This document shows positions 31,060-42,344 of a stretch of 64,000 nt of DNA, piece by piece. The notes beneath the pieces are model-generated. The model did no database searches, was not told where the DNA came from, and saw only the letters and a list, made by a program, of their open reading frames with translations. Source of the DNA: Callorhinus ursinus. Lineage: Eukaryota > Chordata > Mammalia > Carnivora > Otariidae. Position 1 is the first letter of the stretch. Each line of letters opens with the position of its first letter. The DNA lies in assembly GCF_003265705.1 (NCBI RefSeq), contig NW_020312968.1, positions 10,310,138 through 10,374,137 of the forward strand, written 5' to 3'. The position numbers were made by a program, and so were the translations under genes.

Positions 31060-34000
31060 TCTTTTTAAAAAGTTAATTATTAATTTGAATTATTAATTCT
31101 TTGTTATTTGAGGGTAGTTGAAACACAGTGTTACAGGAGTTTATGAGCATAGCGATTCGACAAGTTTAGATATTACACGATGCTCACAGCAGGTGTAACT
31201 ACCATCTATCTCCATGCAACACTATTACATCATTGTCTTCCTATGCTGTGCCTTTTGTGCCTGTGACTTATTCATTCCATAACTGGAAGCCTGTATCTCC
31301 CACTCCTCTTCACCCATTTTATCCACACCACCCCCCTCTGGCACCCATCAGTTTGTTTTCTGTGTTTACGGGTCTGATTTTGCTTTCTGTTTTGTTTGCT
31401 TATTTGGTTGTTTTGTTTGTTTTAGATTCCTCATATGAGTGAAATCATGCAGTATTTGCCTTTCTTGGTCTGACTTATTTCACTTAGCATAATACCCTTT
31501 AGGTGCATCCATGTTGTTGCAAAGAGCGTATCATCTTTTTATGGTGGTGTAATATTCCCCCCCTCTCTCTATGACATCTTCCTCGTCCATTTGTCTCTGG
31601 ATGGACTCTTGGGTTGCTTCCATATCTTGGCTATCGTAAATAATGCTGCAATAAACAGAAAGGTGCATATATCCTTTCAAATTAGTGTTTTCATTTTCTT
31701 TGGGTAGATACCCAACAGTGGAATTATTGAATCATATGGTAATCTTTTGAGGAATCTCCATGGTGTTTTCCACAGTGGCTGCATCAATTTCCATTCCCAC
31801 CAAGAGCACACGAGGGTTCCCTTTGCTCCACATCCTCACTAACACTTGTTATTTTTTATCTTTTTGATACTAGGCATTCTGAGAGGTATGAGGTTATATC
31901 TCACTGTGGTTTTGATTTGCATTTGCTTGATGATTAGTGATGTTGAGCATCTTTTCACATGTGTGCTGGCTATTGTGTTTTTGTTTTTGTTTCTGTTTTT
32001 TTTAAATGTCCATTCAGGTCCTCAGCCCATTTTTACATTAGATTATTTGTTTTTTTGGTGTTGAGTTCTGTAAGTTCTTTATATATTTTGGATATTAACC
32101 CCTTATTGGATATGTCATTTGCAGATATCTTCTCCCATTCAGTAGTTGCCTTTTTGTTTTGTTGATGGTTTCCATCATTGTGCAGAAGCTTTTTATTTTG
32201 GTGTAGTCCCAATAGTTTAATTTTGCTTTTCTTTCCCTCAGCTTAGAAGACATATTTAGAGAAATGTTGCTACAGTTGATGTCAGAGAAATACCTGCCTG
32301 TCTTCTTTTTCTAGGAATTTTATGGTTTCAGGTCTCACATTTAGGCCTTTAATCCATGTTAAGTGTATTTTTGTGTATGCTGTTAGAAAGTGGTCTGGTT
32401 TCATTCTTTTGCATGTAGCTGTCCAGTTTTCTCAGCACCGTTTGTTGGAGAAACCATCTTTTCCCCATTGAATATTCTTGCCTCTTTGTCATAAATTAAT
32501 TGAGCATAGGTGTAGGTTTATTTCTGGGCTCTCAATTCTCTTCCATTGACTTATATGTCTGTTTTTTGTGCCAGTGCCATACTGTTTTGATTACTACAGC
32601 CCTACAGTGATCTTGAAATCTGGAACTGTGATACCTCCAGTTGTGTTGTGGTTGTTGTTGTTGAAGGTTGTTTTGGCTAGTCAGAGTCTTTCGTGGTTCC
32701 ACACAAATTTTAGGATTATTTGTTTTAGTTCTGTAAAAAATGCTACTGGTATCTTTATAGGGATTGCATTTAATCTGTAGATTGCTTTAGGTAATATGGA
32801 CATTTTAACGATATTAATACTTTCAATTCACGAGCATGGTATATATCTTTCCATTTGTTTGTGTCATCCTCAATTGCTTTCATCAGTATTTTATAGTTTT
32901 CAGAGTAAAAGTTTTTTACATCTTTGGTTAAGTTTATTCCTAGGTATTTTATCCTTTTTGGTGCAACTGTAAATAGAACTATTTTCTTTATTTCTCTTTG
33001 TGCTACTTTGTTATCAGTGTATAGCAATGGCATCAATTTCTAGGTATTGATTTTGTATCCTGAAACTTTACTGAATTCATTTATTACTTCTTGTGGTTTT
33101 GTGATGGAATCTTTAGGGTTTCCTATGTATATCATGTCATCTGCAGATAGTGACCATTTAGTTTCTTCTTTACTAATATGGATGCCTCTAATTTCTTTTT
33201 CTTATCTCATCACTGTGGACAGTACTTCCAGTACTGTGTTGAATAAAAGTGTGAGAGTGGACCTCCTTGTCTTGTTCTTAATCTCAGAGGAAAAGCTTTC
33301 AGGTTTCCTCCATTGAGTAAAATGTTTGCTGTGGGTTTTTCATATTTGGCCTTTAATATGTTGAGGTATGTTCCCTCTAAACCCATTTTATCGAGAGTCT
33401 TTATCATGAATGGGTGTTGGATTTTGTCAAATGCTCTTCCACATCTACTGAGACAATCATATGATTTTATCCTTCGTTTTGATGATGTGGTGTATCACAA
33501 TGATTGATTTACAAATATTGGAACATCTTTGTATCCCTGGAATAAATCCTACTCGATCATGGTGAATAATTCTTTCAGTGTATTGCAGAATGTGGTTTGC
33601 TAATAATTTGTTGAGGATTTTTGCACCTATGTTCATCAGGGATATTGCCTTTAGTTTTCCTCCTCCCCCTCCTCTCCCTCCCCCTCCTCCTTCCCCTTCT
33701 TCTTCTTCTTCTTCTTCTTTTTTTTTTTTTTTTTTTGGTGGCTGTCTAATTTTGGTATTATCCATACTAGCTGGATGGAATCTTCCATACAATCTATTTG
33801 GAAGCTTTTCTTCTTCTTCTCATTTTTGGAATAGTTTGAGGAAAACAAATATTAACTCTTCTTTAAATGTTTGGTAGAATTCACCTGTGAAGACATCTGG
33901 TCCTAGACTTCTATTTTTCAGTAGTTTTTTGATTACCCATTCAGTTTCGTTAATAATAATCAGTCTGTTCAGACTTTCTACTTCTTCCTGACTCACTTTT

Positions 34001-34190
34001 GGAAGATAGTATGCTTCTATCCATTTACCCATTTCTTCTAGGTTGTCCATTTTGTTGGCATATAATTTTTTGTAGTATTCTGTTAAAATCTTTTGTATTT
34101 CTGTGGTGTCTGTTGTTACTTCTCTCTTGCTTCTGATTTTATTTGGGTCCTTTCTCTCTTTTCCTTGGTGAGTCTAGCTAGAGAATCCTA
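31060..34190 (-). mobile_element. 3.1-kb L1, minus strand
   Basis: The longest single LINE copy here. From left: 3' UTR, then antisense ORF2 from the C-terminal region to past the reverse-transcriptase core. The RT active-site box (usually Phe-Ala-Asp-Asp) lies at 33134-33148 on the minus strand and here reads Ser-Ala-Asp-Asp-Met, so its first residue is mutated. Short minus-strand frames at 34050-33820, 33792-33457, 33407-33210 and 33036-32770 are ORF2 pieces separated by stops and shifts. The endonuclease and ORF1 are missing. Confidence 0.93.
33657..33737 (+). repeat. polypyrimidine tract (CCT/CTT/T)n
   Basis: CCTCCCCCTCCTCTCCCTCC-type stretch, then (CTT)n, then a T run of about 21 bases: 80 bases of almost pure pyrimidine inside the L1. 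Candidate triplex (H-DNA) sequence. Confidence 0.92.
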
Positions 34191-34262
34191 CATTCTTTTG
34201 TTTTTAAGATTTATTTATTATTTGAGAGAGAGAGAGCATCTCTTTCTTTAATTTCTAAGCAG

Positions 34263-34388
34263 ACATTCTTAAATTTAATTTTATTATGTTATATTGGTCA
34301 CCATACGTCATCAGTTTTTGACGTGGTGATCCATGATTCATTATTTTCATATAACGCCCAGTGCACCATGCAGTATGTGCCCTCCTTG
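34263..34388 (-). mobile_element. short carnivore L1 3' end, minus strand
   Basis: 'ttattatgttatattggtcaccatacgtcatcagtttttgacgtgg..' to 'gtatgtgccctccttg' is the antisense L1 3' terminus. A 40-base SINE-tail-like piece (AGATTTATTTATTATTTGAG) lies just to the left at 34206-34241. Confidence 0.8.
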
Positions 34389-34389
34389 C

Positions 34390-34680
34390 ATGTGTGATAT
34401 TACCACTTCCTGGAATGCTTCCCCCCACCTCACTCTTTTAAGTGTTACCTCCTTCTTATCTGTAAGCCCCATGCTCAGCCCCTTCTTTCCATCACAGCAT
34501 TTATTACAAATTAAAACAATTTTTGTGTACTTTTCTGTTTATTTTTTTGAGCTGACATTCTTGCATTACTATGAACTCCATGAAAGCATGGGGGGTATTT
34601 TGCCTTGAGTGCTACTGTGTGCCCTGCCCTCTGCAGAGTGCCAGGGAAAAACAGGTATTCAATACATAGATGATGAATAA
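34390..34680 (+). repeat. L2 LINE 3' end, plus strand
   Basis: 'cttcctggaatgcttccccccacctcac', 'tttaagtgttacctccttcttatc', 'gaactccatgaaagcatggggg', 'acaggtattcaatacatagatgatgaat': sense L2 3' region. Confidence 0.7.
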
Positions 34681-34753
34681 ATCAAAGTAAAAAATTACAC
34701 ACACAGGTTCACACTGCATAGTGTATCATTGAATTGGGATTTCTTAAAGTCTT

Positions 34754-34956
34754 TTTTTTTTTTTTTAAAGATTTTATTTATTTATTTGACAGAGAGAGAG
34801 ACACAGCGAGAGCAGGAACACAAGCAGGGGGAGTGGGAGAGGGAGAAGCAGGCTTCCTGCCGAGCAGGGAGCCCGATGTGGGACTCGATCCCAGGACCCT
34901 GGGATCATGACCTGAGCTGAAGGCAGACGCTTAACGACTGAGCCACCCAGGTGCCC
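34754..34956 (-). mobile_element. Can-SINE, minus strand, 18-bp TSD
   Basis: T-run, AAAGATTTTATTTATTTATT, body and terminal CACCCAGGTGCCC. GGGATTTCTTAAAGTCTT is exactly duplicated at 34736-34753 and 34957-34974, the longest perfect target duplication in the window, so this is a young insertion. Confidence 0.98.
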
Positions 34957-35099
34957 GGGATTTCTTAAAGTCTTAAAATGTGGTGGACATTTTACCCTAC
35001 CTTCTATTAGACCCTCAGGAGAATAATTTTAATTACAAGAATTCTATGACATAATGCTCACTGGTGTTCTCATGAGGAAATATCACCTACTGATATATT

Positions 35100-35530
35100 T
35101 TTTTTAATGATAGATTAGGTGTTGGTTCAAATGAATCACACCAGGGAATTTGTTCTAAATTCCTGAGTTACCGCAAGAGTGAACTAAAGAATCATGTGGC
35201 TCTTTCCTCATCATTTGTAAAATTGCCCTGTCAAAGATTTAATCCTTGTAGGTGTTTTAGCTCTTGATTTAACAAACAATAAGTGTTTGTTAGAAAACTG
35301 AGCTACATACAGCCTGATTCCTGAAATGGAAAATTGAAGTACTGCAGCTACAATATCACAGTCTTGCTTTGCTTCTGGGATGCAAACTATTTATGCAAAT
35401 TAGTACAAATCTGCAGCTTCAGAGGTTTGAGGCTGGACTCAACAAAACCAGCTGCTGACACATAATTTTCCAAAAGATTTGGAATTTGGAGCCGTTGCCC
35501 TGGTACAGTGTATTATCAGGCACCTAATGT
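35100..35530. promoter_or_regulatory. candidate conserved non-coding element
   Basis: Repeat-free block with paired octamer-like motifs, ATGCAAAC (35380-35387) and ATGCAAAT (35393-35400), 13 bases apart, and no open frame of note. The octamer is the POU-domain (OCT) site. Regulatory role is inference from composition and motif pairing only. Confidence 0.25.
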
Positions 35531-35559
35531 TCACAACACTGCTGACTAACAGGTGACCT

Positions 35560-36134
35560 TATCCATTCTTTAATTTATTCCGCTATGATTTTCTTCTTGA
35601 TCTTCTATTTTGTCTTGCTCAGCCTCCTTCTTTGGGACCCTCTCTTCTAGCTACTGCTTCCATGTCAGTGTCCCCTAAAGCTCCGCCTTCAACCCCCTTC
35701 TTAACCTGTACTGTCTCGATTTGGCCACACAATTTCATGGCTTCAATTACTACCTGGATGCTGACAGGACCAAATCTTCATCTTCAGCCTGGGGTTGTCT
35801 CCCCAGAACCCTAAATCTGTATTCCCAACAGCCCATTAAATAAGCCCTTCTGAATGTGCTGCCAGAAACTCAGATTCAACATTTACAAAATCAGACTTAC
35901 TAACAACCCCTGATCTTCAAAAAAAAATTTCCTGTTCTTCCTACTCTGAAAGACAACACCACTCACCCAGTTCCTTAGGCCAAAAACCCGGGAATCATCC
36001 TGGAGTTATCCATTTCTGTACCTTCACAGATTATTATAATCCAAGTGCTTTCAATTTTACTTGATAAATATTTTTTGGACTTGATTCCTCTATTCTGGGT
36101 TCTTTCTGGTTCATGCCCTGTTAGAATTATGGTA
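35560..36134 (+). repeat. L2 LINE, plus strand (5' piece)
   Basis: 'ttcatggcttcaattactacctggatgctgacaggaccaaatcttcatcttcagcc', 'tcacccagttccttaggccaaaaacccgggaatcatcctgg' is the L2 reverse-transcriptase end region in sense. A MIR insertion separates it from the next piece. Confidence 0.8.
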
Positions 36135-36300
36135 GCATTGTTCTAAGCACTTTGTATTAATGTCCATTTAACCTTGGATGGCTATCTCATCAGTCTTATT
36201 ACAAGCCCAATTTTCAGATGAGGACCTTGAGGCACAGAGAAGTTGAGTCACTTGAAGTTAGCAACCAACAGAGCTGGGATGTGAAGGCAGGGGTCTACAG
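36135..36300 (-). repeat. MIR SINE, minus strand
   Basis: 'cagatgaggaccttgaggcacagagaagttgagtcacttgaag..acagagctgggatgtgaagg' is antisense MIR, apparently inserted in the L2. Confidence 0.75.
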
Positions 36301-36334
36301 TTGTAACTACTGGGATACGGTGCCTCCATAATCT

Positions 36335-36920
36335 CTAGCCTGCAACACTGCAAGAGTCTCCTAACTAATCTTGCTGCTGCTGCTGCTGCTTCTAAAATTC
36401 TCCATATAGCTACCCAAATGATCCCTCAATAATGCAAATTGGATTAAACTTGTTTAAAACCTTTCAATGATTCCTCATTCCCTAGAAATCAAAATCTAAA
36501 CTTCTTGGCATGACGGGCATTGCCCTTCACGATTTTGTCCAGCTGAGCCCTCCACCTCCCATCCCCAGAATTTAGTCAAACACCTAATGTTGGGGCTGAT
36601 CATTCCCCCTGTAACGTACTCATGCCCAAACCTCTGTCATCGTGGTAAACAGCAACCCAGTCTTCAAGATTTGAATATCACTTCTTCCTTATTTTGGTCT
36701 CTGAAAAATAAGGTGTTTCTTTCTTTGACTTTCTATAACACCTATATTAATAACAATCGTCTCATTGCAATTAAATTAGTTGTTATTAGCCATGTGTCTA
36801 ACCTGGACTGTGAGATACTTGAGGGAGAGATAATGCCACAGACAACTTAAATCCTAGATATCCTTGGTGCACTGTGACATTTCTGACACATAATAGACGC
36901 TCATCACACACTTAGTTATG
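36335..36920 (+). repeat. L2 LINE, plus strand (3' piece)
   Basis: 'agagtctcctaactaatcttgctgc..', 'tttaaaacctttcaatgattcctcattccctag', 'actgtgagatacttgagggag', 'cacataatagacgctcatc'. It contains a (TGC)n run at 36372-36390. Continuation of 35560-36134. Confidence 0.8.
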
Positions 36921-37069
36921 GTTTAAGGGATAAGAAACTTGGACCTGAGAGTATGGAAAGTGATTCCTCAAACAGTAGAGTAGAATCTGCCCAGTGAATT
37001 TTATAGGCATAGTTTCTAGACATTTCCAGCTATGGAATCCAATCACCCATCTAATACTTGACTCTCTTT

Positions 37070-38130
37070 TAACAAATTCACTCATTTAGTAGACATTTCT
37101 TGAAAGCCTATTATGGGTCAGCACCCTGCTAAGATGTAGGCAACACAAAGAACAAGGTACAGTGTCTATTTCTGATAAGATCAAGTCCTTTCAGGGTTTA
37201 GTCTAAGTGTGGGGGAATCCAGTAAGAACAGGCAGTTCCCATGCAATATGGCGGGAACCGTGGGACTGGGAAACACAGTGGGTGATGAGAGCCCAGAGAA
37301 GAGGCAGCACACCCAGTGTGACAGGGTGAAACAGAAGCTTCTCAGAGGTGGTGAGACCTCCAAGTAAGGAAGGGTGGAGCACCTATATTTTCAGAGAACA
37401 AAGTACTGACTTTTCTGAGTTCCAAAGTACATCGATGTTGCCACATAGATAAGTAAGAGGTGGAAGACGAAGCGTGCTGTATGCCATGCTAAAGAGCTCT
37501 GGCCTTATCCTAAAAGTTGCGGGGGAACTGTGAAGCATTTCAGACCAGGCCGTAATACAACTGACACGTGTCTTTAGAAAAATCACCCTGGCAGTGGGAA
37601 GCAGGGAGACAAGAAGCTGCTCAGTACTTTAGTTAAGAGATAATGAAATTTGGGCTGAAGGTTCCATAGTGGAGAATGAGCAGCAGGCAGATATGAGATA
37701 AGGTCGGGGGGTGGGACGGCGGGGAACGTAGAATCAACACAGCCTGGTGACTGAATATGGAGAATGAGATAAAGAGGAGGGAGGAGTGAAGTGTGACTCC
37801 CAGCTCCGTGGGCTGACGGAGCCATTCATGGAGATACGAAGTATGTGAGCAAGACCTGACTGGTTGGAGGGACAGTGAGTTCATATTTGGAAATGTTTGA
37901 GTTTGCGGGCTAGTGTTGCATCTAAGGGAAGATACTTCATAGAATCTATTCAGAGTTCAGGGGGGAGAGTTTTGAGCTGGAGATAAAGCATGAAAAATCA
38001 TCAACATGTGAACGTTAAGGAAGAGGAGGGAAGGACTAAGGGACAGACCCCTAAGGAATATCCACACAAGATGTAAGAAGAAATGCTAGTAAAGTGACCA
38101 CGTAAATGCCCACATGTCCATGTTCACAGA
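37070..38130 (-). repeat. long L2 LINE, minus strand
   Basis: Antisense L2 from the 3' end ('cactcatttagtagacatttc') through 'gagctctggccttatcctaaaagttgcggggg', 'tctttagaaaaatcaccctggcagtgg', 'agtgtgactcccagctccgtgggctg' and 'cagacccctaaggaatatcc'. It lies tail to tail with the plus-strand L2 at 35.6-36.9 kb. The minus frames at 37583-37884 are this L2 and not a gene. Confidence 0.82.
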
Positions 38131-38459
38131 AAAGAAGGCACAGAGCCACAGTGTTCTTAGATATATAGGTACTGATGTTAACCTTTGGGGAGGAGGGGTA
38201 GGCTAAGGCCACTGAAGAACAGGAGTGCTGTGTATGAGCCTTACGTCCACCAGTAGACCCATGGCTTCTCAATGAATAGTTTTAATGAATGAAGAATGTG
38301 ATTTCTTTTTAAAATCTCTAATATAAAGTCAAGGAGATTAAATGTAGTCAAGGGATGGTATGAATGCAGAAATGAATAGCAATCATTATCCCTTGCATCA
38401 AACTGTTTTGAACATTTTCCTCAGTGTGTCAGATATTTATATAGTTGATTTCATCTAGC

Positions 38460-38840
38460 CATTGGCATGTATATTTTCAGATTCTCATTTCGGGGAACAC
38501 GGCTATACTCCATAAAACTCATTAATAATACACAAGTCCAAGCATTTCAATGGTACTGGAGTTTCATTGTACTTCCTAAAAGAGAGAGAACACGCAACAA
38601 GAAAATTGAAGCCTTTTCTAAAGACTTGCTTTGCAGCCTTCTGCAGCAATTCTTTGGTCCTCGTGGCTGGGGAATGTTTATCTATGTATTTATGTAATAT
38701 GCCGTCCCACAGGATCCAAGCACCTGGAAAATCTAATTAGCCTGGTCTTGATTGACCGTGTGCAGGATAATGCCATAGTCCTCAGTCTGTTCTTCGTCTC
38801 CTACAGCGTGCTCACTGATATGAAAATGAAGACACAGTAA
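38460..38840. promoter_or_regulatory. candidate conserved block, possible plus-strand exon
   Basis: Repeat-free. CCCACAG at about 38705-38711 followed by an open frame of about 42 codons that ends at AAGACACA|GTAAGA is acceptor- and donor-like, though the acceptor has a poor pyrimidine tract and the donor lacks the preceding AG. Could equally be conserved non-coding DNA. Confidence 0.18.
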
Positions 38841-39515
38841 GAGTTTCCATGAGCAGCTGCCCAACAGGCTTCTTATGGTATCTTATCCGCACAGAATAAT
38901 TGCCCATAAATAAGGAGGTCTCTCCACCAATCACGGGCTGAGAAGTAGACTGCACTGGAGGAGAAATCACAGCAGCAGGTCTTATGACCATAACCCTGTT
39001 ACACCATTAGAGGCAGAGCATTTTTCAGCCCTTGCTGGGGGGAGCCCACCAGCAAACCTCATTGCCTAGTTAGAGACCACAGCAAAAGCGCCAGGAAGAG
39101 GAAATTTAAGACATGTTTTGTTTTGTTCTGTTATCATTTAGCAAACTGCTGCCACCACATTTGGCGCTGGCTTTGAAAGTGTATAAAATCCATCCTCCAG
39201 AGATGGTCTAAAGTGCCATGTGTGCAAGTTGGGAGAATTTGATCGAGACAGTGATTCATGTACCTGAGCCAAAGCAGGTTTACCATGAAGCTGACAAATC
39301 TTACGATTTCCAGCCCCTCGCTAGAAAAGGCCTCTTCCAAGGTCCTGTGTTCGTAATTTTGTGGTTTTCAGTTTGCATTCTGTGTCTAAAAGAGGGCTCC
39401 AAGAGTTGCATAAGCCTCAGGTCCCGTGAAATCTGGATCTGCCCCTGGGCTTGGGCCAAAAGTTGTTTCCTGTGGTTGAGCCTACTTGTTGCTGTCTAGA
39501 CTGCCCATCTAGAGA
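38840..39515. other. unassigned single-copy DNA
   Basis: Acceptor-like TTGTTCTGTTATCATTTAG ends at about 39141 but no convincing donor follows. Frames at 39134-39499 on both strands are unrecognised. Confidence 0.35.
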
Positions 39516-39519
39516 CCAC

Positions 39520-39830
39520 ACTTTCCAACCTCGTCAGACAGAGGCCAGGAGGAAGCCATGTGACCAGGATTTTGTCAGTGGGATGTGAACAGAAGTAATA
39601 TGAGGAATGGCTGGCTTTTTCCTTTTCTAAGGGGGTACACTCTCCCCTCTTTCTGTTGCCTGGCAAAAGGCATTAATGGAAGCAGCCATCCTGGGACCCA
39701 AAGAAGGAAGCCTTGTGTTCATGGTATAAGCTTGTATTTATTGAAGCCTCTGCACTTTTGAGGTCTGTTGGTTGCAGCAGCTTAGCCTGTACTCTTCACT
39801 GCCAATAAGCCCCACTGGGTCAGGACTTAT
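39520..39830 (+). repeat. old interspersed repeat, class unresolved
   Basis: 'gaagccatgtgaccaggattttgtcagtgggatgtgaacagaag' and 'ggcattaatggaagcagccatcctgggac' match a common mammalian repeat pattern that ends 'gttggttgcagcagcttagcctgtac'. Family not named with confidence. Confidence 0.5.
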
Positions 39831-40280
39831 TTCCAAGGCAATGTGAAACAGAGAGAGTTGGCACAGTAAGGCTGAGTCAAAGCCTTTGAAGGTCCTTGAA
39901 GAGTCAGAAGCTGATACAAATACAAGTGGCCAGGCATGAAATCATGATTAAGAGAGGACTGAGAGCCAGGAACTTGGTGGACCCGGGACGAGAGTGGGGG
40001 CAAGTTAGGGAGGTCCTAGAGAATTGCCTCTTGGTGCCCACGGCTTGAAACTGGGGCTTAGGTAGGTCATGGAGAGGAGTCTGTGAGTCAAGTTAAGTCA
40101 TCAGGCTTTGTACCATGTGGCCCGCACCCACCAGCCTCAGCGGATGGAACCAAAGATAAGAAACTGATCCCAAGCCATCATTTATAGGATGTCCCGTAGC
40201 CCTGCAATGTTCTTCACATGGGTGTGTTCTACTTTTAACAGGACTGATTGTCCTAATCACACTCTTTCTTTCTCTCTTTT

Positions 40281-40449
40281 TTTTTTAAGATTTTATTTAT
40301 TTATTTGAGAGAGAGAAAGAAAGGGAGAGCACAGAGGGAGGAGCAGACTCCGCGCCGAGCGGAGAGCCTGATGCAGGGCCCGATCCCAGGACCCTGAGAT
40401 CATGACCTGAGCCGAAGGCAGATGCCCAACCGAGCCACCCAGGTGCCCC
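40281..40449 (-). mobile_element. Can-SINE, minus strand
   Basis: TTTTTTAAGATTTTATTTAT, 'gagagagagaaagaaagggag' body, 'gatcccaggaccctgagatcatgacctgagcc', end CACCCAGGTGCCCC. AATCACACTCTT / AATCACATTCTT flank it. The head is shortened near 'gcccaaccgagcc'. Confidence 0.95.
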
Positions 40450-40886
40450 AATCACATTCTTATATGGAGTGTGAAGGAGAGACCGAGAAAGGGTCAGCAG
40501 TTGGCAGTGGGGGTAGAAACTTTTCAAAAGACACTAAGGAAGAAGACAGTAAGAAAACAGTAAGACAAAGCCACCACTGTTAGCCTCCCTGACTTTTGGT
40601 TGGAGGACCAGAGCTTCCACTGTATCCCACATTTTGCTAGGTCTTCATGAGATTGTCTGGCTTTGCAGCTCTGAGAAGATAACTTGCTATCTTTACTTCC
40701 CTGTGTAACCTTCCAATAAACCCCTGTAACTGAAATAGACTAAGCTGATTTAAAGGTACAAAGCTGAGATAGCCAGAAAAAACTTGCATTGTATCTCCGG
40801 TGAATTTCCAATTTTGATCTCAATCTGGATTCACTGTCTTCATGACAGAGCTACCAAATAAAGGAGAATAAAAGTGAAGCCAGAGG

Positions 40887-40916
40887 GTTTTTTTTTTTTT
40901 TTTTTTTTTTTTTTTG
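40887..40916 (+). repeat. poly(T) run of about 30 bases
   Basis: Pure T tract with no SINE body attached. CCAGAGGG before and GGTCACAA after show no obvious direct repeat. Confidence 0.9.
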
Positions 40917-40919
40917 GTC

Positions 40920-41480
40920 ACAAAGGTATGATAGTGAAGTTGGAAGAGTCACAAAAGTGATGGAGTGCGCATATCCCTTCTCTGTGACTTGCCCAGACGA
41001 GCCCCAGAGCAGAACAACACTGTGTCATTGCTCGTGTTCGCAGCAGATATAAATTTGCAATAGTTTATGTGTATTTAGTCTCACTGCTGGAAGAGCTGAT
41101 GGAACATTACATGCTATTCTGGTTTCCTTCCGTGAATGCCAGCTCTGCCGGAGGGAGGGGGAGAAGTTTTACACCATGTTCTCAAGATGTCTACTCGAAG
41201 AAGCTATTTTCCTGAAAAGGAAAAACAATCGCCTCAGTAACACCTGGCAGGCGGCTATGAAGCTCACAGCCACTTCACCTTATCTGATTTGTCCTCGAAA
41301 CTCTTTGTGGAGAGAAAAAGGAGTGAGCTGCAGAAGCATTCCTTCAATTTCAGAAAATGAGGTCCTCTGGCACGCCTGCCTTATCTATCACTTTTCTTCT
41401 AGGCCCCTTCTCATCTGCTGCTCAATCAGCCTCTTCAACATCCTTGTTTGTGCTCTGGGGCTATGTGCTCTGGTGACGTG
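40920..41480. promoter_or_regulatory. candidate conserved non-coding element
   Basis: Repeat-free 560 bp with balanced composition, including AGATATAAATTTGCAATAGT (about 41045-41064) and CACTTCACCTTATCTGATTT (GATA-type core). The frame at 41176-41481 is open for 101 codons but has no splice sites or familiar motif. Regulatory role is speculative. Confidence 0.22.
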
Positions 41481-41674
41481 ATCTCTGGGTCTGAGCATCC
41501 ATCCTCTGTCAGTCAAGACTCAGCGGCATCCCAGGTCCTATTAGAGTTGAAAGGGGGGTGGTGCAGTGGACGCTCTTTCTCTGGCCGCTAGTGCTGACAT
41601 GTACCACTCCATTGTCCCAGCAAGACATCTGCAGAGGTAACATGTTCCCAGCCAGGTGTTAAGCACCTAGAGCA

Positions 41675-41875
41675 GGGGTCAGGAAACTTTGGCTTGGTGG
41701 AGAAAATCTAACCTGATGCCTGTTTTTGTTAAATGATGTTTTATTGGAATACGGCCATACTTATTTGTTTCCATCCATGAATGCTCTTGTGGTTCAAAAG
41801 CAGAGCTGGGTAGTTGCTTGCAAAGCCTCAATTATGTACTCTCTGGTCTTTTCAACAAGTTTGCTGATCCCTGAC
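41675..41875 (-). mobile_element. hAT-type DNA transposon with TIRs
   Basis: CAGGGGTCAGGAAACT opens and AGTTTGCTGATCCCTG closes the element, giving imperfect terminal inverted repeats of about 15 bases. ACCTAGAG before and ACAGAGAG after is a plausible decayed 8-bp duplication, typical of hAT. Internal 'tattggaatacggccatacttatttg' matches the reverse complement of the family seen at 21366-21581. Confidence 0.8.
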
Positions 41876-41903
41876 AGAGAGGAAAGGGATCGTGCCCAGT
41901 CTT

Positions 41904-42113
41904 TTTTTTTTTTTTTTAAGATTTTACTTTTTTATTTATTTGACAGAGAGAGACACAGCGAGAGAGGAAACACAAGCAGGGGGAGGGGCAGAAGGAGGAG
42001 AAGCAGGCTTCCCGCGGAGCAGGGAGCCCGACGCGGGGCTCAATCCCAGGACCCTGGGATCACGACCTGAGCCGAAGGCAGACACTTAACGACTGAGTCA
42101 CTCAGGCGCCCCC
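41904..42113 (-). mobile_element. Can-SINE, minus strand
   Basis: T-run, AAGATTTTACTTTTTTATTT, GA-rich body, 'caatcccaggaccctgggatcacgacctgagcc', end CTCAGGCGCCCCC. GATCGTGCCCAGTCTT / GATCGTGCCCAATCTT flank it (one mismatch). Confidence 0.97.
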
Positions 42114-42344
42114 AGATCGTGCCCAATCTTGCATCCAAAACAGTGAGAACACCGTGGAAACACTGTGGAAACACCTTACTGAAGGAAGGATGGAAGGAGG
42201 CACAGGCAGAGACAATGAATTGCCCTCAAATCACATTTCGCATACTGAGATACGAGGAAGGATGGGATTCAAATCAGAATATACTCAGGGTTGGCGATCT
42301 CAGGTAAGGGGGCTGAAGCGAAAAGGACTGGGGTAAAAGGGGTT

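Noticed and set aside
37583..37884. Two 80-codon minus-strand frames
   Set aside because: They coincide with a long L2 LINE in the same orientation and are fossil repeat sequence.
39141..39276. Acceptor-like TTATCATTTAG followed by GCAG|GTTTAC
   Set aside because: The donor is weak and the reading frames carry stops early; treated as decoy sites.
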